Part shown: positions 35,430-50,400 of the stretch, piece after piece
Layout: each line of letters starts with the position of its first letter
How positions within the stretch are numbered: position 1 is the first letter of the stretch
Assembly: GCF_003597395.2 (NCBI RefSeq)
Contig: NC_133778.1
Span: 17,397,248 to 17,461,247, forward strand
Direction: 5' to 3'
Length of the DNA: 64,000 nt
From: Chelonoidis abingdonii
Taxonomy: Eukaryota; Chordata; Testudines; Testudinidae
The notes under the pieces: generated by a model
What the model saw: the letters and a program-made list of their open reading frames with translations, nothing else
The model's database searches: none
Told to the model about the DNA's origin: nothing
Made by a program: the position numbers and the translations under genes

Positions 35430-38400
35430 AAATGGCCCCTTAACACTCTGTCCCCAACTCCTGCTCTATATTTAGGGCCATATGTAAAAACACATGAGAG
35501 AAGAACAAAAAAATCAGCTGGTTTGGAAGGGAAACTGCGTTTTCCTGTCCTTCTCTAAGGGATCAGCAAGGATAGGGTGGGGCCATGAAAAGATGCAGAA
35601 GATGAGAATCCATAGGAACCCTGGCTTGATCCTGCCCAGACATCTGGAGGGACTTCCCTCCATGGTCCTTCCTGGTCGCCCTTTTCAGCAAAGTCCTGGG
35701 CTGTTTGGTAATGAGGGACACAAAAATCACAGAATGAATTGATCCTGCTCCAAAAATTGTTAATTAATCTGGTATTCTTATGTGTACTTAAGCTGTGTAG
35801 GAAGGTGAACACGCTGCTTAAGAGTGACTGACCCCAGCTCTTGTCTCTTCCCCCTGGAGCGGAAGCCCCTTTCTCACTGATATCTGGTGGAGATGGCAGG
35901 TGATTTACACAGAAAAGAACAGAGGAACATATTGTGTAGCTGTGTATCCCCCTCTGTCCCTGTAGCTTTCTCCCATGGTTTTGCTATTCTCCACGCTTTT
36001 CTGTAGGGGGAGCAGAGGGTCTATAATATGTACAGAAATAAGAAACAGGGTTATGTACTTTATTTAGACCATTTACTATTAATTAATGGACTGTCAACTC
36101 TTCATGGTAGGGACTTCCTCTTTATCTTCGTAAAAAATCTAACATTGAGCACAGCAGAGATATTTGTCTTTACATAAGACTGGTGGTAGTTTTGGCTTTT
36201 ATTTAATATATTTATGGACAAAGAAGGCCAATAAAGATATAAAAGGGATAAAACTGGTCATTGAAAAATGCAGTTACATGTTGTTTATACACTATAATGA
36301 AGCTGCTATCTTAACTGTTGTTAAGAAAATTATGTAATGAATCAAATATAATGCATCCTCACTACTATGCTATGTATGACATAGAATAGGCAGAGGCCGT
36401 TGATAGTGGTTATTGCCACAGGTCATTCACAGATATTTGAGGATTACAGTCTCTTTATCCAGCCTTCATGTTTCTAATTCTCCTCTACTCAGGACTGGAC
36501 TGGTCTGAAGACAGTGGAGAAGAGTTGGAGGATTCAGAGCAAACTTCACCATACCAGGTTGCATGGTCTATTCGGGAAACTCTCAGATATGAAAGACATG
36601 AGTAAGTATCCTTTCTTGTATTGTTCGTATTGGGCCCAATTCAGCAAAGCAGTTAAACATGGGCTTCACTTTAAGCAAAGCTAGTGGGGCTTAAGTGCTT
36701 TGCTGAGTCAAGACCTTTTGTTATAAAGCAGTACATGTTGTTAAACTCTATTCAGAAGCTGTGCCCCAGATATCAGAAATGAGATCAGGAATCACAGTAA
36801 CAGACTGAGAGTAGACTTCTAAATTCCATTTTACATTTGATGAGAACATAAATCTGATCTCTTCTCTGGACAAGGAGAATAATTTAAAAAAACGAATGTA
36901 CAAAGAGAATAGAGTATTTCTTAGTAGATAAAATGGGAGAATGAATTTTAAACCTTATTGTAGCAGCCCATAGTATTTTTCAAAATCTTTTGTTGTTTCT
37001 ATCTTTTGAAAATTGTACTAATCAATAATTTTGTCACTGAATTGTTCTTTTGCTTCTGGAGACATTGGGTTCACTTTTGGTTTTAAGTTTGGTCTTGTCT
37101 TATAATCCTGCTAAAAGATCAAATGTCATTTTCAGGCGATGCCCAGGATTAGAATGCAAGTTATTTTAACGAGGGCTAAGATTCTGCAAAGGTGTTTTTC
37201 CCCCCTCCCCCCTTCCCCATGAGGATTGTTTCAGTTCATTTATTTGTAAGAGGTACGTTTCTAACTCAGTCCCACAGAACCAGCAGTCTGCTGCTGAAGT
37301 AGGGCAGGGATAAAGGCCTAGATTCAGGAAAGGACCTAAGCATGTACTTAAATCCCACTTAATGGGGTTTAAGCAGACACTGAAATGCTTTTTGAATCAG
37401 GATGACTTTCTGTATTGGGGCCAAAATCAGGACTTATCTTTTCTGTTTTTACTACCTTTTAGTAATATTTTTGTTTGTTTGTGATACAGTAGGAAGGAAT
37501 ACGGGATTGATAGTTTGCATAACTGTTCTTTTCATTGATAATTGAGAAGTGGTATTAAGCCTTCATCGACTAACCAGTAATATCAGGTTCCAGGTTTTAA
37601 TTATAAACTGGCAGTACGTTTGTACTGCTGGTGCAGAACAGCTTAAAATGTTGTTGTGCAAATATTTTTAATCCATGACTGTGCCATCTCACAACAGGAT
37701 ATGATCCTGTGTGTCTCTATGTTAATATCATTCTAGCATGCAGGGAGTAAAGTATACCATTCAGAGTATTGTAATTAAATTGAGATAATCTAGAAGAAAG
37801 GAGTTTGAGGCGTATTAATCACAAAATGAAATTACAGCCTTGTTAAGTTTTGTTATAACTTGTATAATATGGTTCAGTTTCAGTACAGAACTAGATATTT
37901 TCCTTGCGTCTAAAAGCATTGCACCTTCTTCCAGAAGACATGGATGGGTATGGTGGTAATGCTTCAGTGCCCTTGCAAATGTGATATTTAAAACTGCAAA
38001 ACTGAACTGCTAGGACACCAGCTTGCAGAAAAACATACCAATTTGTAAAGGCATCTTCATGGTGAACTGCAAAGGGGAGATGAAAATTGAGAGAAGGCCA
38101 GAAATATATGGTGAATGCCCTCACCAAGCCAAACTTTGGTGACAATCAGCAGACCAAAACCATCCCTTTTAATATTCCTTTTCCCCAATTAAAAAAAAAT
38201 TTTTTTTAAGCTGACATGAAAGTCAGTTGCTCTTTTGGGATCACTAGGCAGAAAAACAGCAAGCTTTCATAGAAGTTACAAATATTTTTAAAATAAAGCT
38301 AAATTAAAGCTTTTTTCCCCCGGTATTCCTCACGGCCTGACTATTAGGGAACATAACATTAGGGAGCAAATGAAAAACTACAGTCAGCATGGAAGTATGT

Positions 38401-41400
38401 CTAGTTCATCTGTTAACCAAATATAACTTTCAAAAAAGGTCATGTGTCCAATCAAAGAACTCTTCCTATGACTATAGTCTTCCCCCTCCTTGACATTTGA
38501 ATGGAATGTTACATCCCAATTTCTTTTTCAGCTTATAAGGGGGTTTGCATTAGTTTTCTAGTCTGTGGTTTGTTTTTTGTTTGGTGGTGGTGGTTTTTTT
38601 ACTTTTGCTGTATCCTCCATGTTCTTTTCACATGTTGATTTTTCTATTTCATTTAACATTGTGCACTTCGCTTAAAACACCTTCTTCATTGACCATAACT
38701 GATAAATTATTGTACATCACTTGCAACTCTTACACTTCTATTAATCTGCCTAGTTCTACTCTTAAGCACCTTTTCTAATTTTGTTTATGGATAAACGTTG
38801 ACACATTTGCTTGTTTCTAGTCGTTCAAAATTGTATTTCTGTATGTCAAGCTTCAGTAAAGATTATTAACTAAATATCTATTCCTTGTTCTACTTTGACA
38901 TTCTGCACCATGTTCTCTGTTTCTGAAGATATATTAATTTAAACTGTTCCATGGATGAGTTTGGTTTGTTAAAGTGGCTCTGCCTTACTAATTTAATAGC
39001 TACTCAAATTGATAGCAAGCTAACCAAAGGCAGCCAGCACCTTGTTTTTTACTTTCTTATGAATTTTGCATTGATTTTAATGGAAAACCTGGATCTTTTC
39101 CTAAAACTTAAATTCTAAAATCAGATATCAAAATCTGAGGATTGGCTTTTTTAAATTAACGCTGTATTTAACAATAAACATAGTAAAACTTAACTCATTC
39201 CATCTTTGACCAGATCAACTGTGATGGGTAGACTCTCCTATTGATTCCTATGGGATGGCATTCTGCTTTAAACGGTGTTCTTAGGAAAGTTTCAACTCTT
39301 ATCTGAATATTTTATTTGTAGTGAATGTATTCCTGTTTTAAATTAACTTGTGTTGGTTTCGTAGACAGACACTGTGCACTATCCTTCACCTCCCCTTTGG
39401 CTTGTGTCCCAATTGCTGTAGGGCAGGAAGATAGTGGAGCTGGATGCCAGGGAAATCTTATTTTTATTCCTACTCAGGCCTCACTGAAAATAACAATGGA
39501 AATACTCCTCAAGTAGGAAGGAGTAATAGGGTACACTATGCTGCCAAAAAAACAAAACAAAACAAAATAGACATTCAACAACATGGCAATGAGTCTCTCA
39601 GCCTGGGTTAACTGACTTAGGGTCATAGGGGTTGCCTTAAAAAGAGGGGAAAAACAGCAGTGCAGACACTCACAGCAGGGCTCTGAGACCCTCTCCCTGG
39701 CTGGGTTTCATAGCCTGGGTTCCAGTCTGAGGAAGAGCATTGACGCTGCTATTGTTAGCCCCATAGCACAAGCCCCATGAGCCTGAGATAGTTGACATGG
39801 GCTCTGAGACTCGCTGCCCAGGTCTCTCTCTCTTTTTTTTTTTTTTTAATCCCCATCTCCTGTGTAGACGTACCCATAAAACAGGGGTGAAAGTAATTTA
39901 CAGGACTTACTGGTACTGCCTGAGTCCTGAGGGTGGGGCGTGGCCTCATCCGGAAGAGGCAGTGCCTCTCAAGATTTATAAAGGCAGCAAAGAGTCCTGT
40001 GGCATCTTATCGACTAACAGACGAATTGGAGCATGAGCTTTCGTGGGTGAATACCCACTTTGTCGGATGCATGCCCTTTAAATCCGGCCCCAGCCCGGCC
40101 GCTGGAGCCATGGGCGGGATTCAAAGGGCTCTGGGCTGCCTGCAGCTGCGGGAGCTCTGAGCCCTTTAAATCCCAGCCCCAGCCCAGCCGCTGGAGCTGC
40201 TGCTGCGGGGAGCCCAGAGCCCTTTAAATCCCTGTCGCGGAAGCTGGTGCGGTTTGGCATGGTGTACTGGCTTACTTTCACCTCTACCACAGAAGCAAGT
40301 GATTGACATTGAGTGCAATTCAGCATTCACCAGGGCTGGGGGAGAGAATAATAGTGGTCAGAGCACACATTTTAAACCCAGCTCTGGGAGAAAGCTGTAA
40401 AAGGTTGACATACAGGACTGTCAGGATGCCTGGGTTCTGTTCCTAGAACTGCTACTGGCTGATTATGTGAACCCAGCAGGGTGTAGGTTACAGCCTCTGC
40501 CTTAATTTCATCCTCTGAGATGGATGTAAGTATGCTCACCTTGCTCTGGAAAGCACCTTGGGATCTGTGGATAATTGATTCTGTATAAGTGGAAAGAATT
40601 GATAATCCATTAGTGTTTGCAGAGTCCTTGGTATTCCGAAGATCAGGGATCTCAAACACAATTTACCTTAGAGCCAGTGCCAGTCCTCAAATCCTCCCAG
40701 CAGGCCAATAGTGTCACTGAAGCTGGTGTTCAGAAAAGAAAACATTTTATATTAGTTTTATTATTTCTAAAAAATTCAAAATAAAAAATATATCATACAA
40801 CTTTATACAGTTTTTCACCTCCCAGAGAGTTTTTAGTGTGACCAGCCACCTGGCAACGCTTCAGTTCTGTCAATTTGTGGTTGACTGGCATCAGTGACTG
40901 AGCAGTTGAAACCTTCAGAATTGCACGAAGGTGTGCATCAGATAGCTGTGTTCAGTATTTTGACTTGTATTCACTGTGGAAAAAAGTGGTGCCGCCTCCA
41001 TGGCTGACTCTGCCCGGCAACTAATGAAGGTATCTCTGTCCCTCTCCCCCAGCCAATGGGAGCTGTGGGGGGCGGTGCCTGTAGTTGAGATTGCTGGCAG
41101 TGTGTCTGCCTGCATTTTCCTCCCCTGGCTGCAGTGGGGAGGTTCTCCGGCCGCAGATGGCCCATGGGCCAGGACTTTGAGACCCCTGCCTTAGAGGGAG
41201 GAGGTTGTGCTCTTTAATGTTGACACCTAGTGGAGACTCTCAGCACTGAAACAGAATGGTGATGCCTGAGGCCATGCAGACATTTGCTACATTACACTAG
41301 TAACTGACCATCAAGAAAAGCTATGTGGAGAGGCAATAATGGGGAATAACAACGCTCCAGCATGGCTGGTGGGCTGTGTTGGCCGGCTGTAGGCCCTGGG

Positions 41401-44400
41401 AGTGGAGCTAGGGTTGCAGGTGCCTTCCAGAGCTCCAGCTGTCCTACAGACAAGTCCTTGCTGCCAGTGTAACTGTTGGCTCGGTATTTCCCATGAGCTC
41501 ATCCTACAGACTAAACAATGGAGTTAGCAGGAAAGGAGTGAAAAGGAGAGTACGGGCTGCAGAGGAGGGTGGCAGCAGCAGCAGAATTCTGAATTTTAGA
41601 GTCTCCATTTAGCTACTTCAGTGTAAAAAGGGCACATGTTAAATAGTGTCCTTCAACAGATCTCCATAGGTGGGATCTGAGTTACTGCAGAGAATTCTTT
41701 CCTGGGTGCTGCCTGGTGAGTCTTGCCCACATGCTCAGGGTTTAACTGATCGCCATATTTGGGGTCGGGAAGGAATTTTCCTCCAGGGCAGATTGGCAGA
41801 GGCCCTTGAGGTTTTTCACCTTCCTCTGCAGCATGGGGCACGGGTCACTTGCTGGAGGATTCTCTGCACCTTGAGGTCTTTAAACCACAATTTGAGAACT
41901 TCAGTAACTCAGACATAGGTTAGGGGTTTGTTCCAGGAGTGGGTGGGTGAGTGACATTCTGTGGCCTGCATTGTGCAGGAGGTCAGACTAGATGACCATA
42001 ATGGTCCCTTCTGATCTTAAGTCTGAGGTTGGCTTGTTTTCAATACTTCTCCTTGAGGGAAATATTTCCTCTGTAGTATTCAATTAGACTTTTCAGTGAT
42101 GGTATGGCTCAGCATTCAGAGTTCATGATATTGGCTTAAAATTAATGAGATTTTAAAAATAATACAGTTGGAGTTGTTTGCCTTCTGTTTTTTTTAATCT
42201 GTAGGGTCACATTCTGAAGCATAAAGAACGAGGGGTACTTGTAGTACCTTAGAGACTAACACATTTATTTGGGCATAAGCTTGTGTGTAAAACATGGGGG
42301 GCCATACACTTACTTTATTATTATTAAAATGAAAGTTGAGATTCTGGTGTATTCACAGGACTTCAGGTCTAGTGCCTTGAAGAAAAACAACAAATATTGC
42401 AAGACTATGATAAAATCCTGAGAGTTAGCAACACTAGAGTTAAAATCAAGAGTAACTGTCTTGCTGGGAAACCTCTTTCTTCATCAGAACACTGGTTCCT
42501 GGGGGAGGTGTGACATGAACAGTCCTTATCTTCATCTATAACTACTAATACCAAAGTGGTCTCTGCTTGCAACTCCATTGCTCTCCCTGAAGCTACACCA
42601 TGGATGATTTGACCTTAGCTCTCATCTGCTTGTAAAGAAGAACAAGTTTATTTAAAACAGAGTACAGATTTGAACAACTTTGTTGGCAATATATATATAT
42701 TGAAGTTTGTCTAAAATGTTCAGAATAGACTGTTTTTGCCACTAAAAGCAATGGGAAGTAATTTTTCTCCATCATAGCTATCAGTTCACAAGGAAGATGA
42801 TAGTCTTCAAAAATGAGCCTACAGCGTTCAGCGCCGCAGAAATGTTGAAACTACCAAAGCGTGTATAGCTGCAACCAATGCCATAGTCGCCACGGGTGTC
42901 AGGATGTGGTCCTGCAAGGGACTTTGCCTCTAGAACCTCTATTGGCCGCTTCCTTGGCCCTGCGATTGTCAGTCTCTCTCGCTGGAACTTCCCTGGTTGG
43001 TATTCCAGTCAGGACACTTCTTAGGAGGAGCCTTCTTCTTCTGGGGTAACAAAAATCCAGCTGTGAATCCAAATAAATCCAAACTAATCATTCTCCTGCC
43101 CCTCTTTGCTACATGGAAGTTCTCTGCTCTTTACCAGTATGTGTGGGCCTTGCAGAGTTTCTCCTATGCTGCTGCTTTCCAGCAAGTTTCCCCTACTGCT
43201 TCTCATTCCCAGGGACTCTGGCAGCTTACCTTAGGGATCTTCCTGCTCCATTTTAGGTCCTGACTCAGCCTCCCAGGGCCTGTCTTGTTCACCAGTGGGT
43301 CTCCTCCAGCCTGACTTTATCAGACCCTTCCCAGAGTGAGGGAACTTCTCTTGCTTCTCCCTCCCGGGTCTCCTGACTGAGTTCACAGCTCTGTTTCAGT
43401 AGTCCTGTCTCTCATCCCACCACAGCAGGGATCAGGAATTATAATTAAGTCTCCATCTTACTCATCAGGGGGTAACTTTCTGGTCACAGGCAAGGTGAGC
43501 CTACCTTACCATAAAGGGCCAGCCAGCCTCTGACACCGGGGTACTTCTTTGGAATTTAAAAAAAAGAACAAACAAATGAGATTATTAGTGTTCGTTCTCA
43601 CACCAGTCCTTCTGGCATACTGCATAGCAATAACATATGATAAAACCCACCAAATAAATACAGCCTCTACCACTTTAAAAAAAGAGGTATTAGAAATGGC
43701 AGAAGGAAGAGTTCAAAAGAACTACATGGGAGTGATTTTATTTATATATATATATATATATATTTAAAAACAGTGTTTTGCTAGCCTGTACCATAGTCCA
43801 AATCTCCTCCTGAGGGAAGAGCAGGGTTCTTGGTTACTCTGTAGTAAAGAATAACAGTACAAAGAGTGGTTCCTTTGTTTGTTACTTCCAATAGCAAGAT
43901 GACTTTTTCCAATTAAAAAATACTTTCACCTTCCATTGTAGTGTGGTGGCTTTGCAAATGATTCACAAGAGGTCACTACACTGAGCTAGTCAATGGCAAA
44001 TCCTGTAGAGAAAGTCACCTTTGTCCTGTCTGTTTCTTCATGCTGTTGCAGACCCCGGAGGTGCCCAAGGCAAACAACAGTGATTCGTGCCCGGAGTGCT
44101 TTAGCGCCAATAAACACACCAGGGGGAGAAGCAAGCAAGCAGAGTATTTGAGACTCAAAGCTGGGCTGGGAAGACTTAGTATCCTCAGGATCCAGCCAGC
44201 TAAAACAAGCATGTCTTTTCCTTTATATCCATGAGAACTTTTCTCGCTGCTAGCAAGCCCCGTTTCCCTCCCTCTTCTCGTCCAGCTGCCAGCATTCTTT
44301 TCTCACACATTTCTTTCTCCCCCTGTAGCAGTTACGTAAGCGCAGGTGCATTAAGTAAACTTGGCCGCGGCAGCTCGTTAGTAAGTTTTCCTTCTGCAAG

Positions 44401-47400
44401 TTATCTTGTCCTGCTAAAGGTGCACAGGCCTCATTATTTCTGCTTTAGACCAATTAGAACTGTTGCAACTGATAACGGCTGTTACTCCTGGCCTTTCCCA
44501 TCAGCCGGCCTTTTAGGTCGATTAGAGTTCAAACATGGAAGGACTTTTGCTCATCTGAGGCCTAAACAGGGAGACCTTATATCCTTATTGCCTTCCACTT
44601 TTCCACGTTACTTAGGGTTATGCTTAGTGACACCAACAATGCTACTTGGCATGCTCTGTTCTCTCCTGCCAAATTTTACCTCCACATAAGAGTCTCATTA
44701 AAACCTTCCTCAGAAACTGCAATAGCAACCAGCAGAGAGCTTCAGTTGGCAAAGTATGGCTGCATATGGAGAGAATGCAGTTAGGCCTAGGTCATCTTTT
44801 GCAGATTTGACAGTGGTAATGCTGGGATTATTAGTTTTTCCAGCTCATTTTATTCTGAATGCTGCCTCATGAAAGAGAGAACAGTCTTAAGGACTCCTCC
44901 CAATTCCACGTTTCTTGTTTCTCACCAATAAGACGTCCACCGTTTGAGAACCACATGCCATATGCATCAATTTCATTTCTGATCTCAAATCAGGAACTTT
45001 TCATTGGCTTGAAGAGAAGCTGTTTATCGCAGCACTTTAAAAACAGAGCACATTCTCTGTGTTGGATTACTGAGTATTGGCTCTCCTAAAATCAGAGAGC
45101 TCCCTCTAAACTAGTTTGGATACCTTTTCCAGGAATCTGACATTTTTTACACTATGGACTCTGTGAGGCCCCTTTGTTGACGTTAGCAGTACTGGGTTGG
45201 TGGACACCACCTGTTTGTTCTTCCTTTCTATAAGGTAGTGCTTTTTTCATTTTTTATGGTAAACAGTCAACATTTATTCCTTCAGTGTTAAACACATCTG
45301 AATTGTACACGCTGCTGAACATGCCTGTAATGGCATGGCACCCATCTCTTGTGAGCAACCCCTTCTGGTCAGGTGTGACCCTGGTTTTTAAACCACTCTC
45401 GGCTCTGGTATCGGGCTATACCCTCAGGGCTTCCTCCCTGGAGACAGTGGTTCCAGCTGGGCCTCCTGACAGTTCAGTCCTCTTCTGGGGGTTTACTACT
45501 GTCCAATTGTAGGCCCTTCCCCAGTAGCCTATGGGGGGGTCCTCGGCCCACCCACTACTCCAAGTCCCAGACCAGGGACTCTAAGAATAGCAGCGACGCA
45601 CCATTGTGTCTCTTTAGCAAAACTGCCTTCAGTTCCTTGGGCCACTTCCCCGCGTCCCCAGCCTTCACCAACACCTTACCCTTCGCTCAGGGTTCAGGTC
45701 CAGGGGCGCTTCCTTGCTCCCCCAGTCCCTACTAGCACCGAGCTGTCCTTTGTGCTACAGTTCCCTCTGGCCAGCCAGGAACTCTATCATCATTCCTCTT
45801 AATTTAGCAATGAACTGCTTGTCTCTGGTGCTGTGGCTCCATTTTATAGGGCCCTCCTAGGCCCTGATTGGCTGCTTCCCTTGCAGCCACTCTAGCCTGC
45901 TTGGAGGACCTCTCCACAGCTCCTTTCCTGGGATGAGTATGGCAGGGGCCTTCGCGCCTAGTCCATCCCATCACAGTTTCACTTATTAAGAAAGATGGCA
46001 TATTAGGTTGTTCATTGAAAGACTTCCATGCAGTTACATTAATACTTTAAAAATGAAATGCCAGACTTGAAATCCTGGTTCATAGTACTCTGTTACACAT
46101 GCTTAATGAGAATAAATCAAATGTAATTTGCTTAAACAGCTCAGCATAGAAGGGTGAAAATAAAATGTGTTTTTGAAATTTTGACACCAAAAAACAGTGG
46201 ATGTGACTGCTGTTTTAAGTCTCTTGGGATGTACAAATATGTTTTGGCTAGTCTTGCTTGGAAGTGAAAGTCCTAAGTATTATTTTAAAACTTGGTTGTC
46301 TCCCAGAAAATATAAGAGCCACTTCTGCAGTGCTTTCTGGACCTCTGTGTGCCTCTTAATTTGTGATTTTCAGAATTATCTCATAACTCATCAGTCAAAA
46401 GGAGTTATACATGTTTTGACCTTTCTATGTTCAGCTCAATGGGACGTGAGTCAGAAGTTTATTATAATTGTTAAGACGTTCTCTGAAAGAAGGCCGCTCA
46501 AATCAGAAGGCAAAACCTTTTCAAAACCACTTTCACTTTCTAACGCAAACTGTTTCCTTTCTCTAGTGCTATGCTCAGTTGCGAGTACTGTAATATTATT
46601 TTAAGTAATATAACTATTAGGCGCTTATAAGTATATGTGTGTATTACATATTTTTGTGTTGGCTGCCTCACATAAGGAGAGGCTACTCACTCCCACCCAC
46701 CTTCCTCCCCCATGGTTGTTATTTAAAATAGAAAGAAAGAGAAAATAATTAAAAAGCCATGCAATTCTGTATATTGATCAAATTGACATTTTAATTGAGT
46801 AATTGCATTCTTATTTTTGTTATCATTATCTAAATATGTTAAGGGATACTCTTAATTATATTAACTGATAATATTTTCCATTTATTAATTAGCAGTGGAT
46901 ATATTTGGTTAAGTTCTTAAATAGGTAGCTTTATATTTCTGTTATGATCATGCTTCCTCACTGGAGTTTTTATGGGCTTTTCTGATGGGTATTAAGTAGG
47001 CTTTCCCAAACAGAGAGGAACTCTCGCATCTAAACTGAGAATATTTGGCACAAGTTTTTCCATGAAAGAAATTAAATTTGAATCCCCTTCTCTTAGAGGA
47101 GCAGCTACCACTCTGACATTTCTGGATTTTATTTTATTTAATAAATATTGCAGTTGATGGTCAGCATTCAGGCTGTCATTAACTAGTTTTGCAATATGCT
47201 TTGTTGTTCAGCGACTTGGATTTCAATGTATTTGATTGTGCTGATCAAGCTCTGCTTTAGGGTTGCTAAGTTTAGCAAAAATTGCCAAGTTTTATTTTCT
47301 CCAGAGAAGACTGAACGGAGAATGTCTTATTTGAAATAAATTCACTCCAGTGCTGCTTGGTCATAAACATTGTTTTGCTGAGTGTTATCAGGGTGAAACT

Positions 47401-50400
47401 GACTGCTTGGCACTATGAAAGATCCTAGATTTAAAAAAGTCCCAGTGATGATTTTTATTATTTCTACCGAGCATGTTTGGCAGGTTTGGGTATTTTTATG
47501 GTGTGTGTGCTTTGCCATTTAGAAACAGAAAATAAAAGGAGAAAAACCTTCCTGAGTAAATGGGGATTGACTGATTGGGTGCTCCCAGTTCATGCTTCTA
47601 CTCAGTTTCTTGCATAGGCTTACCCAGATCCCTCTCTCACTACCCTGTGTATTAACTCTGTAGTAAACTCTGCTTTCTAACTAAATACCTAATGAATAAC
47701 TTTGTGTTTTGTGTGTGATTTTTACTGTATCTCATCATAACAGCAAATAACTGGGAAGTCAACCATGGGCTTTAATATTAGTGTCTTAGTTTTACTACTT
47801 AAAAAATTGCCCAGTGTACTAAAGACAAAGGGAAAAAATTCATCTGATACAGGTGGGTGCATCTACATGGACTTTGGAGTTATTCTGATTTGCCAGGGGT
47901 AAAATACTGGCCCAACGGAAGTCAATGGGAATTTTGCCCCTGCAGTCAGTGAGGCCAGGATTTCACTCCAGAGCTACATAAGACCATAAGTTTAAAAGAT
48001 TGTCTCTTTCAGCAACAGAAGTTGGTCCAATAAAAGATAATGCCTCATCCCCTTGTCTCTCTAATATTCTGGGACCAACACAACAACAGTAACACTGCGA
48101 ACAAAAGTGCCTGTCAGTTTGGGTAGTAAATATCAGAGGCCAGATTCTAATCGTATTTGTAGCAATGTAAAGCTGAAGTAGCTTCATTAAAGTCACTGGG
48201 GTTTCATTGGTGTAAACCCAGGGCAGGATAGAGCAGAACTTGGAGCCAGCTTTCTGGGGAAATAGGAGAAAAAAGTTCACCCAGTAAAATCGTCCATGAA
48301 GAAAGGTCAACTGTCTGATACAGTGTTCTTAGAATTCAACCATTCTTCTCTGGCATGACCTTTTTTCCATCATTTTCCACTGAGTGTTTTCTCCTTTCCA
48401 TAATTGCAGCTTAAATCAAGCTGTAACTTCATCTTCAGAGACATTTACAGTAAATAAAGGTTAACAGTATTCTTTTGAACAGCAAGTTCCAGACATTTAG
48501 ATGTGTCAGACTCAAAGATAAATTGATGTAATCTCAAATATTGACATACTAAGAAGATTAAATACCTTTAAAATTTAAAAGGATTCCCACAGTTTGAACT
48601 AGTTGAGTTTCTCTTAGGGAACATATCCCTGGCTATTTTTAGCCTTTAGCTAAGTGTGAAATTAGAAGAAAGATGCTTGTTGAATAATTCGGAGAGAGTT
48701 ATAAATTTAGTTCTCTTTGAAAAAGACCATCTATTTTGTGTTTTCTTCACAGGTCAGATGATGATGATTCGGATAGCAGGAGTTCCAGGGTGACCCAACT
48801 TTGCACTTACTTTCAGCAGAAATATAAGCACCTCTGCCGCCTGGAGCGGGCAGAATCTCGTCAGAAGAAATGCCGGCATACGCTCCGGAAAGCTTTGCTG
48901 CACGCAGCCAGCAGAGAGCCGGAATGTGCTGGGCAACTGATACAGGATCTCCAAAGAGCTACATGCACTTGGACCAGGTTAGAGCTCATACACTCCCACC
49001 TGCCTGCAGTTTTAGGCAAGGCCGGGTGAGAATCAGTAGTGAAACAAGCAGGCTGAGTTGAAATGTTGAACTTTCAACCTAATATCCACACGGATCCTGT
49101 ACATGGAAGGCAAAATAATACTGATATTATTATCCTATTATTACTAATCCTATCTGTAGAGTACAGTAAATTAAAGCACAATTTATTTCTTAAAAGATTA
49201 GGCATTTTTTAGCTGTGCAGTGTAGAAGATGGATCATTTTTTCTGCAACACACACCCATGATTTTAATTCCTTAGGATAAAATCGTGGTCCCACTGAAGT
49301 CAACGGCAAAATTCTAATTGACTTCATTAGGGTCAGGATTTCACCTGGAGTATTTTAGCTTATGACTTTTGTTACTGATTCTCTCATTGTAACTGATCAC
49401 CCACCCACATGTCTTGGGTTTTTAGTTAAATGCTTTACAGAAACATTCGCTCTGCTCTGCAGATTTCCTCAGCAATGCAAACTTTAGGGGGGGGGAAAAG
49501 TTTGTGTTCCCTTTACCTCTTTCTAGCATATCATCAGAAGCTCTCATAATTTATTAGATTTGACTCAATCTAACATTGAATGAGATTCAACAGTGAAACA
49601 AATATCGTCTAACAACTTTGAAGGTTACTTTCTGTGGGATTTCCTTTTAGATAATGTCAACATCCCTCCAGTATTTGTCATGCATGGAGTTGCTTTGTAT
49701 AGAATATTTGCGCAAATCCTGGTCTTACGTCTTTGATATCAGCAGCTTCCCTCTGCTGGTTCTATCCTCACTCACCAAGGCGCATGTGGCTCTGGGGGAC
49801 TCTGAAGACAGTTGGGGGGTGGGGGGGCAGGTGGCAGGAGTAGGCTTAAAGCAGCTTCTACTCTCCTCACACAGAGCATTCTGCGTGGGCGTGCTCTTAG
49901 CTCCTCTAGGGGGATAGAGAAGGTCTCAGGGCTCTGCTTTATGGTGAGAGATATATTGAGGCTGGGAGAAAAGGCTCCCATTTTATAAGGATAGCTCAGA
50001 ACCTCAGTTGTATTAAATGGTTTCTAATTGAACTTTTAAAAATAAATACATAAATAAATGTCTTCAAACTTTGCCAGAATGATTTGGCTAATTCAATGCA
50101 ACTTGGTCAGGTTATCTGGTAACCTAAGAAAAGTCTACTCTGTAGCACACACATTAGTTGTGTAATTAGAAGTGAGTGAAAAATTAAATCGGGGGTAGTC
50201 TGGCAAAATAATAGAGCTCTATAGTCACGTTCCAGTTTCATAAAGTGTAGGAACTGAATTGATTTTGTGACTCCAAAATATTTCATATTAGCCATAGGGG
50301 ATGATGATAGTTACTAAAATTTATTTTGCTCAGCCTTGTGATCTAGCTTAAAACAGTTGATGACACCCTAAGGGTAATAGCCGGAATGTCTGCAAAGAAC

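Larger units (their letters stand above)
32871..36492 (+). other. INO80D: Intron 3 (3.6 kb)
   Basis: GT...AG, phase 1. It holds a hairpin-rich MITE (33,209-33,502), a palindromic repeat (35,150-35,345), and a T14 run followed by an A35 run (35,376-35,427). The rest is AT-rich with no exon seen. Confidence 0.85.
36602..48752 (+). other. INO80D: Intron 4 (12.2 kb)
   Basis: GT...AG, phase 2. It is the most repeat-laden part of the window: a palindromic MITE at about 39,560-39,880, hAT elements at 39,882-40,286 and 40,644-41,188, a CR1 3' end at 41,690-42,030, three LTR-like segments between 42,897 and 45,975, and palindromic repeats at 47,890-48,240. No exon is seen. The 152-codon frame at 44,231-44,689 lies in an LTR and is not a gene. 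Confidence 0.8.

Noticed and set aside
44231..44689. 152-codon + strand frame
   Set aside because: It lies mostly inside the solo LTR at 44,044-44,638 and shows no protein-like features.
46197..46604. 135-codon + strand frame in intron 4
   Set aside because: No known domain, no splice-site or codon support, and it sits deep in a repeat-rich intron.
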